From contig NZ_JAVDBT010000012.1 in the NCBI RefSeq assembly GCF_030848395.1, positions 79,410-143,409 of the forward strand: a stretch of DNA of 64,000 nt, in the 5' to 3' direction. The notes beneath the pieces are model-generated. The model was given only the letters and a program-made list of their open reading frames with translations. It had not been told where the DNA came from and did no database searches. The position numbers were made by a program, and so were the translations under genes. This DNA is from Pseudogemmobacter lacusdianii. GTDB lineage: Bacteria; Pseudomonadota; Alphaproteobacteria; Rhodobacterales; Rhodobacteraceae. Of the stretch, positions 1-9,196 are shown one piece after another (within the stretch, counting starts at the first letter, position 1; each line of letters starts with the position of its first letter).

Positions 1-117
1 AAAGCTGCGCAGCTGCACGAGGCCAATGGTGCCAATCAGCGTCAAGCTGCTGCCCAGTACCACAAGAAGCGCAACGATCCCCATCAGCCACGGCGGCAAT
101 CCGTCCAGCGCGGTCAT
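1..117 (-). CDS. mrpG: Mrp/Pha cation antiporter subunit G (partial, N-terminal part)
   Basis: Only the first 39 codons lie in the window; the gene continues beyond base 1. The visible N-terminus is one hydrophobic segment followed by a [14 protein letters not shown] stretch, which matches the conserved Gly-Leu-hydrophobic-Arg region after TM1 of MnhG/PhaG proteins. Its ATG overlaps the stop of mrpF in an ATGA arrangement, indicating translational coupling at the end of the mrp operon. By family it is a small membrane subunit of the multi-subunit Na+(K+)/H+ antiporter. The call rests mostly on position plus this short match. Confidence 0.8.
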   Translation of the reverse strand, partial: MTALDGLPPWLMGIVALLVVLGSSLTLIGTIGLVQLRSF

Positions 118-392
118 TCGATCACCTCACCGCGCAGAAGGAATTTGGCCAAAGTCACCGTGCTGACAAAGCCACCGATGGCGATGACCAAAGACGCCTC
201 GAACAGGAACGGCGTGCCAAGCCGCATGCCGGTGACGATAAAAAGCAGCAAGGTGCACATATAAAGTGCGTCGAGACCCAAGACCCGGTCTTGTGCGCGC
301 GGTCCGATGACGATCCGCACACAAGCGAGACAAGCCGCCAAGGCCAAAGCGAATTGCGCGAAGTTCAGCGCCAGCCAAAGCACCAAGGTCAT
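114..392 (-). CDS. mrpF: Mrp/Pha cation antiporter subunit F
   Basis: A 92-residue protein with three predicted membrane segments, the normal size of MrpF/MnhF/PhaF. The central [16 protein letters not shown] region matches the family's conserved Arg-Gly-Pro...Asp-Arg-hydrophobic loop after TM1. It overlaps mrpE upstream and mrpG downstream by four bases each, so the three are almost certainly translated from one mRNA. MrpF is an accessory membrane subunit needed for assembly of the Na+(K+)/H+ antiporter. Confidence 0.92.
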   Translation of the reverse strand: MTLVLWLALNFAQFALALAACLACVRIVIGPRAQDRVLGLDALYMCTLLLFIVTGMRLGTPFLFEASLVIAIGGFVSTVTLAKFLLRGEVIE

Positions 393-877
393 GCGAAAGC
401 CTCCAACAGCAGAGCCTCATACCGGTCACGGATCAACGCGCGCCATTCATCTTCATCGACCACATCAAAGACATGCAGTAAAAGCACGCCGGTTTCGCGG
501 TCGTAATCCAGCCAAGCTGTGCCCGGCGTGGCGGTGATCACCATAGCCAAAAGCGCCAGCGGCACCGGATCCTTCAGCCGAAGCGGAATATCCACGATGG
601 CCGAGACACGCTTGCCGTGGCGGCCCGACGTTACGATCAGCGCCGCTACGGCCCAGTTCGACCGAATGATATCGATCGAGACAATGCGCATCAGCTTTAA
701 GATCGCCCGCCATGAGCGGATATGCGGGGTCTGCGGCTCAATCAGCGCCAAGGCTCGGCCCGCCAAAGTGGCGATGGCAAAGCCGAGCAGCAGATGGCCA
801 AGGCTGAAGCTGGTCAGCAAGAGCCACATCAAGGTTAATGCGGCGGTCAACAGCGGGTGGGGCAGGATGCGGCTCAT
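389..877 (-). CDS. mrpE: Mrp/Pha cation antiporter subunit E
   Basis: A 162-residue protein with an N-terminal pair of hydrophobic segments followed by a soluble domain. The [17 protein letters not shown] start and the internal TPGTAW motif are typical of MrpE/MnhE/PhaE. The C-terminal region contains the expected LLLHVFDV stretch. It overlaps mrpD by four bases upstream and mrpF by four bases downstream. MrpE is a non-transporting subunit that supports assembly of the antiporter at the cytoplasmic membrane. Confidence 0.92.
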   Translation of the reverse strand: MSRILPHPLLTAALTLMWLLLTSFSLGHLLLGFAIATLAGRALALIEPQTPHIRSWRAILKLMRIVSIDIIRSNWAVAALIVTSGRHGKRVSAIVDIPLRLKDPVPLALLAMVITATPGTAWLDYDRETGVLLLHVFDVVDEDEWRALIRDRYEALLLEAFA

Positions 878-2514
878 GGGATGACGACCTCCGCTTCCTC
901 ATCGGCCGCGCGCGGTGCCCCCAGCACGCCCTCGGCATAGATCGAGGGTTGCAAGACGGCATCAGCGGTGTCGAGCATATAGCGCAAAGTGACATCGGCT
1001 TTGACGGTCATCAGGATCAAAAGCCCCACCACCACCATCACAGGCGCGATTTCCAGCGCCAAGACGCGCGGCGGGTCGCCCTCACTGGCCCAGAAGGTCT
1101 GAATGCCGACCCGGACAAGGCCGATCAGCGTGGCAAAGCCGGAAACGATCAGCAAAGTGACGAAGATCCATGCCAAACGCGGCACCTCTTCGCCCTGCAT
1201 CAAGAGCCCTTGCAGAATGCCCAGCTTGCCAATGAACCCTGCCAAAGGCGGCAGGCCCGCAAGCACCAGCACGCAGGCAAAGAAGGCCAAGCCAAGCACG
1301 GTCAAAGTGCCGGGGATCGCCAGCCCCACCTCGGGTTGGCGGTCCTCTTCACGCTCATCGAGACCGTAAGCATCGGCCGTCAGCGCCAGCAAAGCGGCAA
1401 TGCCACCATCCTCACGGCCCATCGGCTCAATCAGCAAGAAGAGCGCGCTGATCGCCAGCGTTGAGGCCAGCATATAGTAAAGCGACGCTGCAAGGATCTG
1501 CGGATCCTGCCCCGAGAGCACAAAACCGGCCGAGGCCAGCACCGTGCCCGAGGAGACCAGCACCAAATGCGCAGCCATGCGCCCCACGCCTTGCGAAGCC
1601 AAGACGCCGATAAAGCCGAAGGTGACCGTGGCCATACCGCCCAGCATCACCATCTCGCCGCCAAATCCTGCCGAAGCCCCCGCACCGGGACCAAAAAGCA
1701 GGAAAGAAAGCCGCACGATCACATAGACGCCAACCTTGGTCATGATCGCGAAGATCGCCGCCACCGGTGCGGCACCCGCCATATAAGCGGTGGGCAGCCA
1801 GAAGGACAAAGGCCAGATCCCAGCCTTGATGAGGAAGGCCAGCCCCATGATCGTGGCGCCGGCATGGAACAAGGGGCGCCGCGCCTCGGGCAGCATCGGC
1901 ACAAGGTTCGACAATTGCGCCATATTCAGCGTGCCTGTGGCGCCGTAAACCAGAGAGACCCCGATCAGGAACAGCAGCGATCCCGTGAGGTTGATCGCAA
2001 TGTAATGCAGACCGCCGCGCACCCTCAGCTGGCCACCGCCATGCAGCAAGAGCCCGTAAGAGGCCGCCAGCAGCACCTCGAAGAAGACGAAAAGGTTGAA
2101 AAGATCGCCCGTTAGGAAGGCACCATTGAGCCCCATAAGCAAGAACTGGAACATGCTGTGGAAGTGCTGGCCCTGCCGCGCCCAAGCCGCCGAAGCATAG
2201 GTCAGCGCGGGCAAAGCCAAAAGCCCGGTCAGCACCAACATCATCGCCGACAACCGGTCGATGACCAGAATGATGCCATAAGGCGCGGCCCAATCCCCTA
2301 AGAGATAAAAGCCGATATCGTTGTTGCCGGTCAGCTCACTGCCCTTTGAGCGGATCAACAACTCAACCGCCGCCCAAAGCGAGGCGAGAACCGAGATCAT
2401 GCTGATCGTGAGCTTCGCGCGACGCTGACGCTCATCATAGATCAGCATCAAAGCGCCCGCGAAGAACGGGATCAGGATCGGAAGAATGATCAGGTGATCG
2501 GGACCGGGGAGCAT
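874..2514 (-). CDS. mrpD: Mrp/Pha cation antiporter subunit D
   Basis: A 546-residue polytopic membrane protein homologous to the NuoM/NuoN proton-channel subunits of complex I. Visible family features are the MFQFLLMGLNGAFLTGDLFN region, a conserved Lys in FLIKAGIWPLSFWLP, and the TKVGVYVIVR segment, all typical of MrpD/MnhD/PhaD. It is slightly longer than many MrpD proteins because of a hydrophilic insert around residues 365-395 (Asp/Glu-rich, DEREEDRQPE). It lies three bases after mrpC and overlaps mrpE. Together with MrpA it should form the ion-translocating core. Confidence 0.95.
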   Translation of the reverse strand: MLPGPDHLIILPILIPFFAGALMLIYDERQRRAKLTISMISVLASLWAAVELLIRSKGSELTGNNDIGFYLLGDWAAPYGIILVIDRLSAMMLVLTGLLALPALTYASAAWARQGQHFHSMFQFLLMGLNGAFLTGDLFNLFVFFEVLLAASYGLLLHGGGQLRVRGGLHYIAINLTGSLLFLIGVSLVYGATGTLNMAQLSNLVPMLPEARRPLFHAGATIMGLAFLIKAGIWPLSFWLPTAYMAGAAPVAAIFAIMTKVGVYVIVRLSFLLFGPGAGASAGFGGEMVMLGGMATVTFGFIGVLASQGVGRMAAHLVLVSSGTVLASAGFVLSGQDPQILAASLYYMLASTLAISALFLLIEPMGREDGGIAALLALTADAYGLDEREEDRQPEVGLAIPGTLTVLGLAFFACVLVLAGLPPLAGFIGKLGILQGLLMQGEEVPRLAWIFVTLLIVSGFATLIGLVRVGIQTFWASEGDPPRVLALEIAPVMVVVGLLILMTVKADVTLRYMLDTADAVLQPSIYAEGVLGAPRAADEEAEVVIP

Positions 2515-2516
2515 AG

Positions 2517-2855
2517 TTACGGCTCCTTGCCGTCAACGTGGTCGGTGCCGGTCAACCCGCGTGAGGCGATCAGCACCACAAGAAACAGCGCCGTCGTGGC
2601 GAAGCTGATGACGATGGCCGTCAGCACCAAAGCTTGCGGCAAGGGATCGGCATAGGAGGCCGGATTGACGAAACCGCCGCGCGGCATGATCGCCGGCGCA
2701 CCAAAGGTCAGCCGCCCCATCGAGAAGATGAAAAGGTTGACAGCATAGCTGAGCAGGCAAAGCCCGACGATGACCTGAAAGGTGCGCGGGCGCAGCAAGA
2801 GCCAAATCCCCGAGGCGGCCAGAATGCCAATGGCTCCGGACAGGACCAGTTCCAT
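2517..2855 (-). CDS. mrpC: Mrp/Pha cation antiporter subunit C
   Basis: A 112-residue protein with three membrane segments, homologous to NuoK of complex I. The YAVNLFIFSMGR region with its conserved Asn and the DPLPQALVLTAIVISFATTA segment are hallmark MrpC/MnhC/PhaC sequences. Its start codon overlaps the stop of the mrpAB gene by one base, so the two are tightly coupled. Confidence 0.95.
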   Translation of the reverse strand: MELVLSGAIGILAASGIWLLLRPRTFQVIVGLCLLSYAVNLFIFSMGRLTFGAPAIMPRGGFVNPASYADPLPQALVLTAIVISFATTALFLVVLIASRGLTGTDHVDGKEP

Positions 2856-5740
2856 TATGCGGCCTCCTTCTCAGCGGCGGCGGTGTCACGCTCGCGCATC
2901 CGCGCGATCCGCAGCGATTGGTGGGCCAAGGCGATCAACATCAACACGGTCGCGCCCAGCACCAGCGAGAAGACCCCGGCGTCAAAGAGCATCGCCGTCG
3001 CCGCCGGCACTTTGCCGATCAGCGGGATGTTCACATATTGCGCATGCGCGGTCAGGAACGGATAGCCAAAGAGGAAGGCCCCCACCCCCGTCGCCCCGGC
3101 CATCAAAAGCCCAAGGCCCATCCACCGGGTCGGCAGCACGGTCAGCCGCGCCTCGATCCAGCGCACATCATGCGCCAGATATTGCAGCAAGAACGCGATC
3201 GAGATGGTGACGCCCGCTGCAAAGCCGCCCCCCGGCAAGTCATGGCCGCGGAAGAAGAGATAGGCCGCCAGCACGATCATCACCGGGAACATCCAGCGCA
3301 TGATCACCGAAGGCACCAACAGCACATCGGCCAGATTGCCCTCCTCCAGATCAACCTGGCTTTGGGTCAAGGCAATGCTCTCCGGCGCGGGCCGGAAGCG
3401 GCGCAAAAGCGAGAAGACGGTGATGCCGACGATGGCCAGAACCGTGATCTCACCAAAGGTGTCGAAGGCGCGGAAGTCGACCAAGATCACATTGACGACG
3501 TTGGTGCCGCCGCCCTCGCTATAGGCATTGCGCAAGAACCAATTGCCGACATTGGGGATCAATGGCCAAGTCATCATCACATAAGCGATGCTGGCCAGCC
3601 CGCCGCCCGCCACAACCGCGATGATCAGATCGCGAATGCGGCGCAGCTTGGCCGGGCGCAGCTTGTCGACCTCAATCTCTTCGCGGCGCTTGGGCAGCCA
3701 ACGCAAGCCCAAGAGCAGAAGAACCGTGGTCACGATCTCAACGAGAAGCTGGGTCACCGCCAGATCCGGCGCCGAGATCCACGCGAAGGTCAGACAGGTG
3801 ACAGCCCCTGCCCCACCCAAAAGCACCACGGCGGCAAAGCGGTGGTATTTCGCCATCCATGCAGCCCCGATGGCGCAGACCGCCCCCACCAGCCACATCA
3901 GGGCAAAGCCGGGGTTCAAATCCGTAGCCAGCGGCGCCGGCGCCTGACGCAACACGCCCCAAAGCGGCGCCGCGGCGGCGGCAATCGCCAAAAGCACAAT
4001 CAGTCGCAGCTGCGGCTGCAACTGCTCGGTCCCGGTCAGGCGGTGGATCTGGCGCGGCAGCACCCAAGTGAACATCAGCAAGAACCGCTCAAAAATCCGT
4101 TGCGCGCGCAGCTGTTGCAGCATCGGCGGCCATTCCGGCGCTTTCGAGATCCGCGCGCCCAGCGCCAGATAAACCAAGGCCCCGGCCACCAAAGCCACAA
4201 GGCTCATCACCAATGGCAGGTTAAAGCCATGCCAGACGGAGATATCGGTGTAAGGCGTATCCGGGCCGCTGACCGATTGCGCCGCAAGGTTCAAAGTTGG
4301 CCCCAGCGTGAGGCCGGGCAGGATCCCCACCACCATGCAAGTCAGCACCAACAACTCGACCGGACGGCGCATCAAAGACGGCGGCTCATGCGGGGTTTTG
4401 GGCAGTTGCGTCGGCTCGGGCCCGAAGAAGACGGTGGCGATGAAGCGGATCGAATAGGCGACGGCGAAGATCGCCGCCAAAGTGGCAAACCACGGCAACG
4501 AATTGTCGAGCCAAGTGCCATTGTGCCAATCCGCCGCCTCGGCAAAGAACATCTCTTTCGAGATAAAGCCGTTCAGCAAAGGCACGCCCGCCATTGCGCC
4601 CGAGGCGATGATCGCCAAAGCGCCGGTGACCGGCATATAGCGCATCAAGCCACTCAGCTTGCGCATATCGCGGGTGCCAGCCTCATGATCGATGATGCCG
4701 GCGGCCATGAAAAGGCTGGCCTTAAAGACGGCGTGGTTCACGATATGGAAGATCGCAGCCAAAATGGCCCCGGTGCTGCCAATCCCCGCCAATGCGGTGA
4801 TCAACCCCAGATGGCTGATGGTCGAATAGGCCAACAAGCCTTTAAGATCATGACGGAAAAGCGCAATGATCGAGGCCACGACCAGCGTCAGCATGCCGGT
4901 GCCGGTGACCAGATAGAACCACAGATCGGTCTGTCCCAAGACCGGTGAGAAGCGCACCAGCAGGAACACCCCCGCCTTCACCATCGTTGCCGAATGCAGA
5001 AAAGCCGAGACCGGCGTCGGCGCGGCCATCGCACCGGGCAGCCAGAAATGGAACGGCATCTGCGCCGATTTGGTAAAGCAACCCAGAAGGAAAAGGATCA
5101 AAACCACCGGATAAAGCGGCGAGGCGCGCACGACATCTCCGGCCGCCAGCACCCGATCAAGATCATAGCTGCCAACGATCTGGCCAAGGATCAACATCGA
5201 CAGAAGCAGCGCCAGCCCGCCCATACCGGTGACGATCAGCGCCATCCGCGCCCCATCGCGCGCCGCCTGCCCCTGATGCCAATAGCCGATCAGCAGGAAA
5301 GAGAGGATCGAGGTCATCTCCCAAAAGACAGCCAACATCAGGATGTTCCCCGACATCAACATGCCCAGCATCGCGCCGGTGAAAGCCATCAAGAACGCGT
5401 AGAAGCGTGGAACCGGGTCAGATTTCGACAGATAATAGCGCGCATAAAGCAGCACCAGAATGCCGATCCCCAGGACAAGCGCGACGAAAAGCCAGACGAA
5501 GCCATCCATGCGAAAGGTCAGGTTCAGCCCCAGCGACGGCACCCAACGGACCGAGCTGCGCAGAACCTCGCCCTGGCTGATCGGCTCATGCAGAACCCCG
5601 AGGATCATCAGGCCCGTTGCGAGAAGCAGGCCCGAGACCCATGCCGCCGCAGAATGCGCCGTCGTTGAAACCGTGCTCGCGGCGACAGCCGCTGCGAAGG
5701 GTAGCCCGACAAGGATCAGCAGCAGGTTCTCTTCGATCAT
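2855..5740 (-). CDS. mrpA: Mrp/Pha cation antiporter fused subunit A/B
   Basis: A 961-residue protein: an NuoL-like N-terminal antiporter domain (about residues 1-560), the MrpA C-terminal extension (about 570-770), and a MrpB-like domain with four membrane helices at the C-terminus (about 810-950). The MPFHFWLPGAMAAPTPVSAF motif, with its functional Lys one helix earlier, is the NuoL/MrpA signature. FFRGHDLPGGGFAAG is a MrpB signature. The fusion corresponds to PhaAB of rhizobia, so no separate mrpB is expected. It is the first gene of a minus-strand operon running to mrpG. By family the complex exchanges Na+ or K+ for H+ and supports pH and salt tolerance; the ion cannot be told from sequence. 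Confidence 0.95.
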   Translation of the reverse strand: MIEENLLLILVGLPFAAAVAASTVSTTAHSAAAWVSGLLLATGLMILGVLHEPISQGEVLRSSVRWVPSLGLNLTFRMDGFVWLFVALVLGIGILVLLYARYYLSKSDPVPRFYAFLMAFTGAMLGMLMSGNILMLAVFWEMTSILSFLLIGYWHQGQAARDGARMALIVTGMGGLALLLSMLILGQIVGSYDLDRVLAAGDVVRASPLYPVVLILFLLGCFTKSAQMPFHFWLPGAMAAPTPVSAFLHSATMVKAGVFLLVRFSPVLGQTDLWFYLVTGTGMLTLVVASIIALFRHDLKGLLAYSTISHLGLITALAGIGSTGAILAAIFHIVNHAVFKASLFMAAGIIDHEAGTRDMRKLSGLMRYMPVTGALAIIASGAMAGVPLLNGFISKEMFFAEAADWHNGTWLDNSLPWFATLAAIFAVAYSIRFIATVFFGPEPTQLPKTPHEPPSLMRRPVELLVLTCMVVGILPGLTLGPTLNLAAQSVSGPDTPYTDISVWHGFNLPLVMSLVALVAGALVYLALGARISKAPEWPPMLQQLRAQRIFERFLLMFTWVLPRQIHRLTGTEQLQPQLRLIVLLAIAAAAAPLWGVLRQAPAPLATDLNPGFALMWLVGAVCAIGAAWMAKYHRFAAVVLLGGAGAVTCLTFAWISAPDLAVTQLLVEIVTTVLLLLGLRWLPKRREEIEVDKLRPAKLRRIRDLIIAVVAGGGLASIAYVMMTWPLIPNVGNWFLRNAYSEGGGTNVVNVILVDFRAFDTFGEITVLAIVGITVFSLLRRFRPAPESIALTQSQVDLEEGNLADVLLVPSVIMRWMFPVMIVLAAYLFFRGHDLPGGGFAAGVTISIAFLLQYLAHDVRWIEARLTVLPTRWMGLGLLMAGATGVGAFLFGYPFLTAHAQYVNIPLIGKVPAATAMLFDAGVFSLVLGATVLMLIALAHQSLRIARMRERDTAAAEKEAA

Positions 5741-6118
5741 ACCCCCGGAAGTTCCCTTTCATCGCAGCAAAACGCTGACCTTAACTCGTACCTTCTCCTG
5801 AACCACAAAGCGGCTGATGTTAGCGAGCAGCTTCACGCTGCAAATGCGTTTGATCGAGGAAAGGACCTTATCTCCGATTAAGTTGCCCCGAAGGGTGTTT
5901 CAAGCAGATTGCTAAGGGTTTCGGCCCCGTTTGCGCAGAAGTTGCCTCACTTTATTGACACATGCGGTAACACTTCACGGCGACGGGCTTTGCCGCAGCG
6001 CCAAGCACTTACCGACTGCCGTGGCCCCGCAGCACCCGCGCGAACAATGCGATCACATTTTCTTGGGCAAGCTTGAGTAAAAATTGCCAAACAAAGCATG
6101 AACATTTACTAGAAAACT
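5741..6118. other. Intergenic region between divergent mrp operon and radical SAM gene
   Basis: About 380 bases separate the divergent starts of mrpAB and the radical SAM gene, so promoters for both must lie here. The part next to the radical SAM gene is AT-richer. I see no gene, tRNA or strong hairpin, and no convincing -35/-10 pair that I would place with confidence. Confidence 0.5.
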
Positions 6119-7348
6119 ATGGCAAAGACCCTTCAAGATAAGCTGGCGATCCTGTCGGATGCAGCCAAATATGACGCCTCTTGCGCCTCATCAGGGGGCG
6201 AGAAGCGGGATTCGCGCAAAGACGGCTTGGGATCTTCCGGGGGCGCAGGGATCTGCCACGCCTATACGCCAGATGGGCGCTGCATCAGCCTGTTGAAGAT
6301 CCTGATGACCAATTTCTGCATCTTCGACTGCGCCTATTGCATCAATCGCGTGTCCTCCAACGTGGAACGCGCGCGGTTCTCGGTCGAGGAAGTGGTCTCG
6401 CTGACGCTTGAATTTTACCGGCGCAATTATATCGAGGGGCTCTTTCTCTCCTCTGGCATCATCAAATCGCCTGACCAGACGATGGCCGATATGGTGCGGA
6501 TCGCCAAAACCCTGCGGGTGGATCATGGGTTTAAGGGCTATATCCATCTTAAAACCATCCCCGACGCCGCGCCCGAGCTGATCCGAGAAGCGGGGCTTTA
6601 TGCCGACCGCCTCTCGATCAACATCGAGCTACCGCAGGATGATTCTGTGCGGAAATTCGCGCCCGAAAAGCGGCCCGAGACCATTCGCGGCGCGATGGCT
6701 CAGGTGCGGGTGGAGCAAGAGGCGACCAAAGAGCGCAGTCATACGGGCAAGCGTCCGCCAAAATTTGCCCCCGCCGGGCAAAGCACCCAGATGATCATCG
6801 GGGCCGATGGCACCAATGATGCGACGATCCTGCAAAGCTCGACCCGGCTTTATACGGGCTACAAGCTGCGGCGGGTCTATTACTCGGCCTTCTCACCGAT
6901 CCCCGATGCCTCGGCCGCTTTGCCGCTGATCCAGCCGCCGCTTCTGCGCGAGCATCGGCTTTATCAAGCCGACTGGCTCCTGCGGTTTTATGGCTTTGAT
7001 GCGAATGAGATCACCACCGGAATGCAGGGCGGCAATCTCGATCTTGAAATAGACCCCAAGCTTGCATGGGCCCTGCAGCATCGTGGGCTTTTTCCTCTGG
7101 ATGTGAACCGCGCCAGCCGCGATCTTTTGTTGCGGGTGCCGGGCTTCGGGGTGAAATCGGTCGATCGGATCATCGCTGCCCGGCGCAACCGCGCCTTGCG
7201 TTATGAAGATCTGACCCGGCTGGGTGCCTCGATGAAAAAGGCGCGGCCCTTCATCACCGCGCCCGGCTGGACGCCCGGCGGGCTGACCGACAGCGCCAAT
7301 CTGCGCGCGCAGTTCGCGCCGCCGCCCGAGCAGCTGCTGCTGATATGA
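6119..7348 (+). CDS. Putative DNA modification/repair radical SAM protein
   Basis: A 409-residue radical SAM protein. The [4Fe-4S] motif CxxxCxxC is at Cys67, Cys71 and Cys74, followed by a spore-photoproduct-lyase-like barrel. A helix-hairpin-helix region (about residues 325-370, with VPGFGVKSVDRIIAARR) suggests DNA binding. It belongs to the family regularly found next to UdgX/DUF4130 proteins and described as a putative DNA modification or repair enzyme; the substrate is not established. The next gene starts four bases before this one ends. The ATG is the first possible start, but I see no strong ribosome binding site, so the start is less certain than the family. Confidence 0.88.
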   Translation: MAKTLQDKLAILSDAAKYDASCASSGGEKRDSRKDGLGSSGGAGICHAYTPDGRCISLLKILMTNFCIFDCAYCINRVSSNVERARFSVEEVVSLTLEFYRRNYIEGLFLSSGIIKSPDQTMADMVRIAKTLRVDHGFKGYIHLKTIPDAAPELIREAGLYADRLSINIELPQDDSVRKFAPEKRPETIRGAMAQVRVEQEATKERSHTGKRPPKFAPAGQSTQMIIGADGTNDATILQSSTRLYTGYKLRRVYYSAFSPIPDASAALPLIQPPLLREHRLYQADWLLRFYGFDANEITTGMQGGNLDLEIDPKLAWALQHRGLFPLDVNRASRDLLLRVPGFGVKSVDRIIAARRNRALRYEDLTRLGASMKKARPFITAPGWTPGGLTDSANLRAQFAPPPEQLLLI

Positions 7349-8772
7349 GCTACGGCGTCGATCTGGGCGATCCCGGTCGCTTTGACGACTGGCGCGCGGC
7401 GGCGCGGCTGGCGATCAGCCACCGCATCCCGCCCGATCAGATCGACTGGTCTGGCGACACCGGGCTTTTCGCCGCCACCCCCCTCCCCCGCGAGCTTGGC
7501 CCTCATGCGGTGAATGTCTCGCAAGTGTTTCTGAAGCTCGCCCGCTCGGTCAGCTACAACGCCGCACCCGAGCGTTTTGCGCTGCTTTACCAGGCGCTTT
7601 GGCAGCTCGATCGCGGCACGGGCGCGCCTTTGTCAAAGGCCGATCCTTTGGGGCAAAGATTGCAATTGATGGCCAAGGCGGTCTCGCGCGACATCCATAA
7701 GATGCATGCCTTCGTGCGATTTCGCGAGATGCCGAGTGACGGCCCGCGCCGTCGCTTTGCCGCTTGGTTTGAGCCGGACCATCATATCGTTGAGCCGGGC
7801 AGCACCTTCTTTGCCAAGCGTTTCGCCGATATGGATTGGCTGATCGCCACCCCGCGCCAGACCGCGCGGTTTGAGAATAGGGTGCTCAGCTTTCATCCCG
7901 GAGGCGCACGGCCCGATCTACCGGATGATGCCTCAGAAGGCCTTTGGGCCACCTATTTTGCCAATATTTTCAACCCGGCCCGCGTGAAGCTAGATGCGAT
8001 GCGCTCGGAGATGCCGAAGAAATATTGGAAAAACCTGCCCGAGACGCGCCTCATCCCCGAGATGCTGCAAGATGCCGAAGCGCGCGTGCAAAGGATGCGT
8101 GAGGCGGCGGCGTCAACGCCCAAGCCCGGTGCGGCGGCGATCTCCACCCGTTACCGCGCCACGATGCCCGTCGCCCCTGCTTTGCCCGAAAGCCTTGAAG
8201 AGGCGCAGCAGGCCGCCCTGCAATGCCGCCGCTGCGGGCTTTGTGAAGCGGCGACCCAAACCGTTTGGGGCAGCGGCGCTGCGGATGCGCGGCTGATGCT
8301 GGTGGGCGAACAGCCGGGGGACCGTGAGGATCTAGAAGGCAGGCCCTTCGTCGGCCCAGCCGGGCAATTGTTGCGGCAAGTGATGATGGAAACGGGTCTT
8401 CCCGAGGACAAACTCTGGCTGACCAATGCGGTAAAGCATTTCAAATTCACCCCGCGCGGCAAGCAACGCCTGCACCAAAACCCTAATTCGGCCGAGATTG
8501 ACCATTGCCGCTGGTGGCTGGGACTTGAGCTTGCCTTCATACAGCCGCAGCTGGTGGTAGCACTTGGCGCCTCGGCCGCTTATGCGCTGACCGGCAATGA
8601 CCAGCCGCTGACCGCGCGGCGCGGCACGATCGAAACCGGGCTTCACGGCGGGCAGGTGCTGATCAGTTGGCACCCTTCGGGTATTTTGCGCCGCCAAGAT
8701 GCGGCCGCCCAAAAACAAGCGCGGGCCGAGCTTACGGCGGATCTACAACAGGCTTGGGCTTGCGTGGCCTAA
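7345..8772 (+). CDS. DUF4130 / UdgX-type uracil-DNA binding fusion protein
   Basis: A 475-residue protein in two parts. Residues 1 to about 250 form a DUF4130 domain, the usual partner of the upstream radical SAM family. Residues 285-475 form a family-4-like uracil-DNA glycosylase fold of UdgX type. Visible are iron-sulfur candidates at Cys294 and Cys297, motif A GEQPGDREDLEGRPFVGPAG (from Gly321), and HPSG near the C-terminus. The UdgX-specific loop, usually KRRIH, reads KQRLH at residues 373-377; the His that in characterised UdgX forms a covalent bond to the abasic site is kept (His377). The gene overlaps the radical SAM gene by four bases. I infer a joint DNA-lesion function, but that is not shown by sequence. 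Confidence 0.88.
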   Translation: MSYGVDLGDPGRFDDWRAAARLAISHRIPPDQIDWSGDTGLFAATPLPRELGPHAVNVSQVFLKLARSVSYNAAPERFALLYQALWQLDRGTGAPLSKADPLGQRLQLMAKAVSRDIHKMHAFVRFREMPSDGPRRRFAAWFEPDHHIVEPGSTFFAKRFADMDWLIATPRQTARFENRVLSFHPGGARPDLPDDASEGLWATYFANIFNPARVKLDAMRSEMPKKYWKNLPETRLIPEMLQDAEARVQRMREAAASTPKPGAAAISTRYRATMPVAPALPESLEEAQQAALQCRRCGLCEAATQTVWGSGAADARLMLVGEQPGDREDLEGRPFVGPAGQLLRQVMMETGLPEDKLWLTNAVKHFKFTPRGKQRLHQNPNSAEIDHCRWWLGLELAFIQPQLVVALGASAAYALTGNDQPLTARRGTIETGLHGGQVLISWHPSGILRRQDAAAQKQARAELTADLQQAWACVA

Positions 8773-8779
8773 ACGCCGC

Positions 8780-9196
8780 TCACTTGCGGCGCAGGCGGAT
8801 CACCACATCGACCTTCGCAATCTCGGTGCCATCAGGCGCCATCGGCAGGCCGGTGATCTTCAGCTCATCCTTGGGCGCGTCGGTCAAGGTGGCGCTGTCT
8901 TCCCAGAAGAAATGCGGATGATCGTCCATTCGCGTATCAAAGTAGCTTTTCGAGCCATCGACCACGACTTCGGACATCAGCCCCGCCTCACAAAAGGCGC
9001 GCAGCGTATTGTAGACCGTCGCAAGGCTCACCTTCTCGCCCGCATCGCTGGCGGCGGCAAAGAGGCCCTCGGCCGTGACATGGCGGTCTTCGCCGTCTCC
9101 GACAAGCAGCCCAGCCAAGGCCAGACGCTGCCGCGTCGGGCGCAATCCGCCCTGCGCCAGCCAGTCCGCACTGCGCTTTTCTGCCGTCAAACCCAT
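8780..9196 (-). CDS. irr: Fur-family regulator of the Irr (iron response) type
   Basis: A 138-residue Fur-superfamily regulator. The winged-helix domain (LRPTRQRLALAGLL ... VSLATVYNTLRAF) is followed by a dimerisation domain with DDHPHFFWED, where Irr proteins have a His-rich haem/metal site. I chose the ATG at 9196 (MGLTAEKRS) because it gives the usual Irr length; further in-frame starts lie upstream, to 9292. There is no N-terminal Cys-Pro haem regulatory motif of the Bradyrhizobium Irr type. The gene is divergent from fabA, an arrangement I recall from other alphaproteobacteria. Irr represses or activates iron and haem genes under iron limitation. Confidence 0.85.
   Translation of the reverse strand: MGLTAEKRSADWLAQGGLRPTRQRLALAGLLVGDGEDRHVTAEGLFAAASDAGEKVSLATVYNTLRAFCEAGLMSEVVVDGSKSYFDTRMDDHPHFFWEDSATLTDAPKDELKITGLPMAPDGTEIAKVDVVIRLRRK

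Noticed and set aside
2918..4948. Long open frame on the plus strand opposite mrpAB
   Set aside because: It is rich in His, Gln, Arg and Pro with no family pattern. It mirrors the antisense of a GC-biased third-position gene, while mrpAB itself is a clear match.
6050..6118. Possible LexA-type GAAC repeat before the radical SAM gene
   Set aside because: GAAC occurs near 6050 and 6099, but the second half-site is not at the 7-base spacing of the alphaproteobacterial LexA box.
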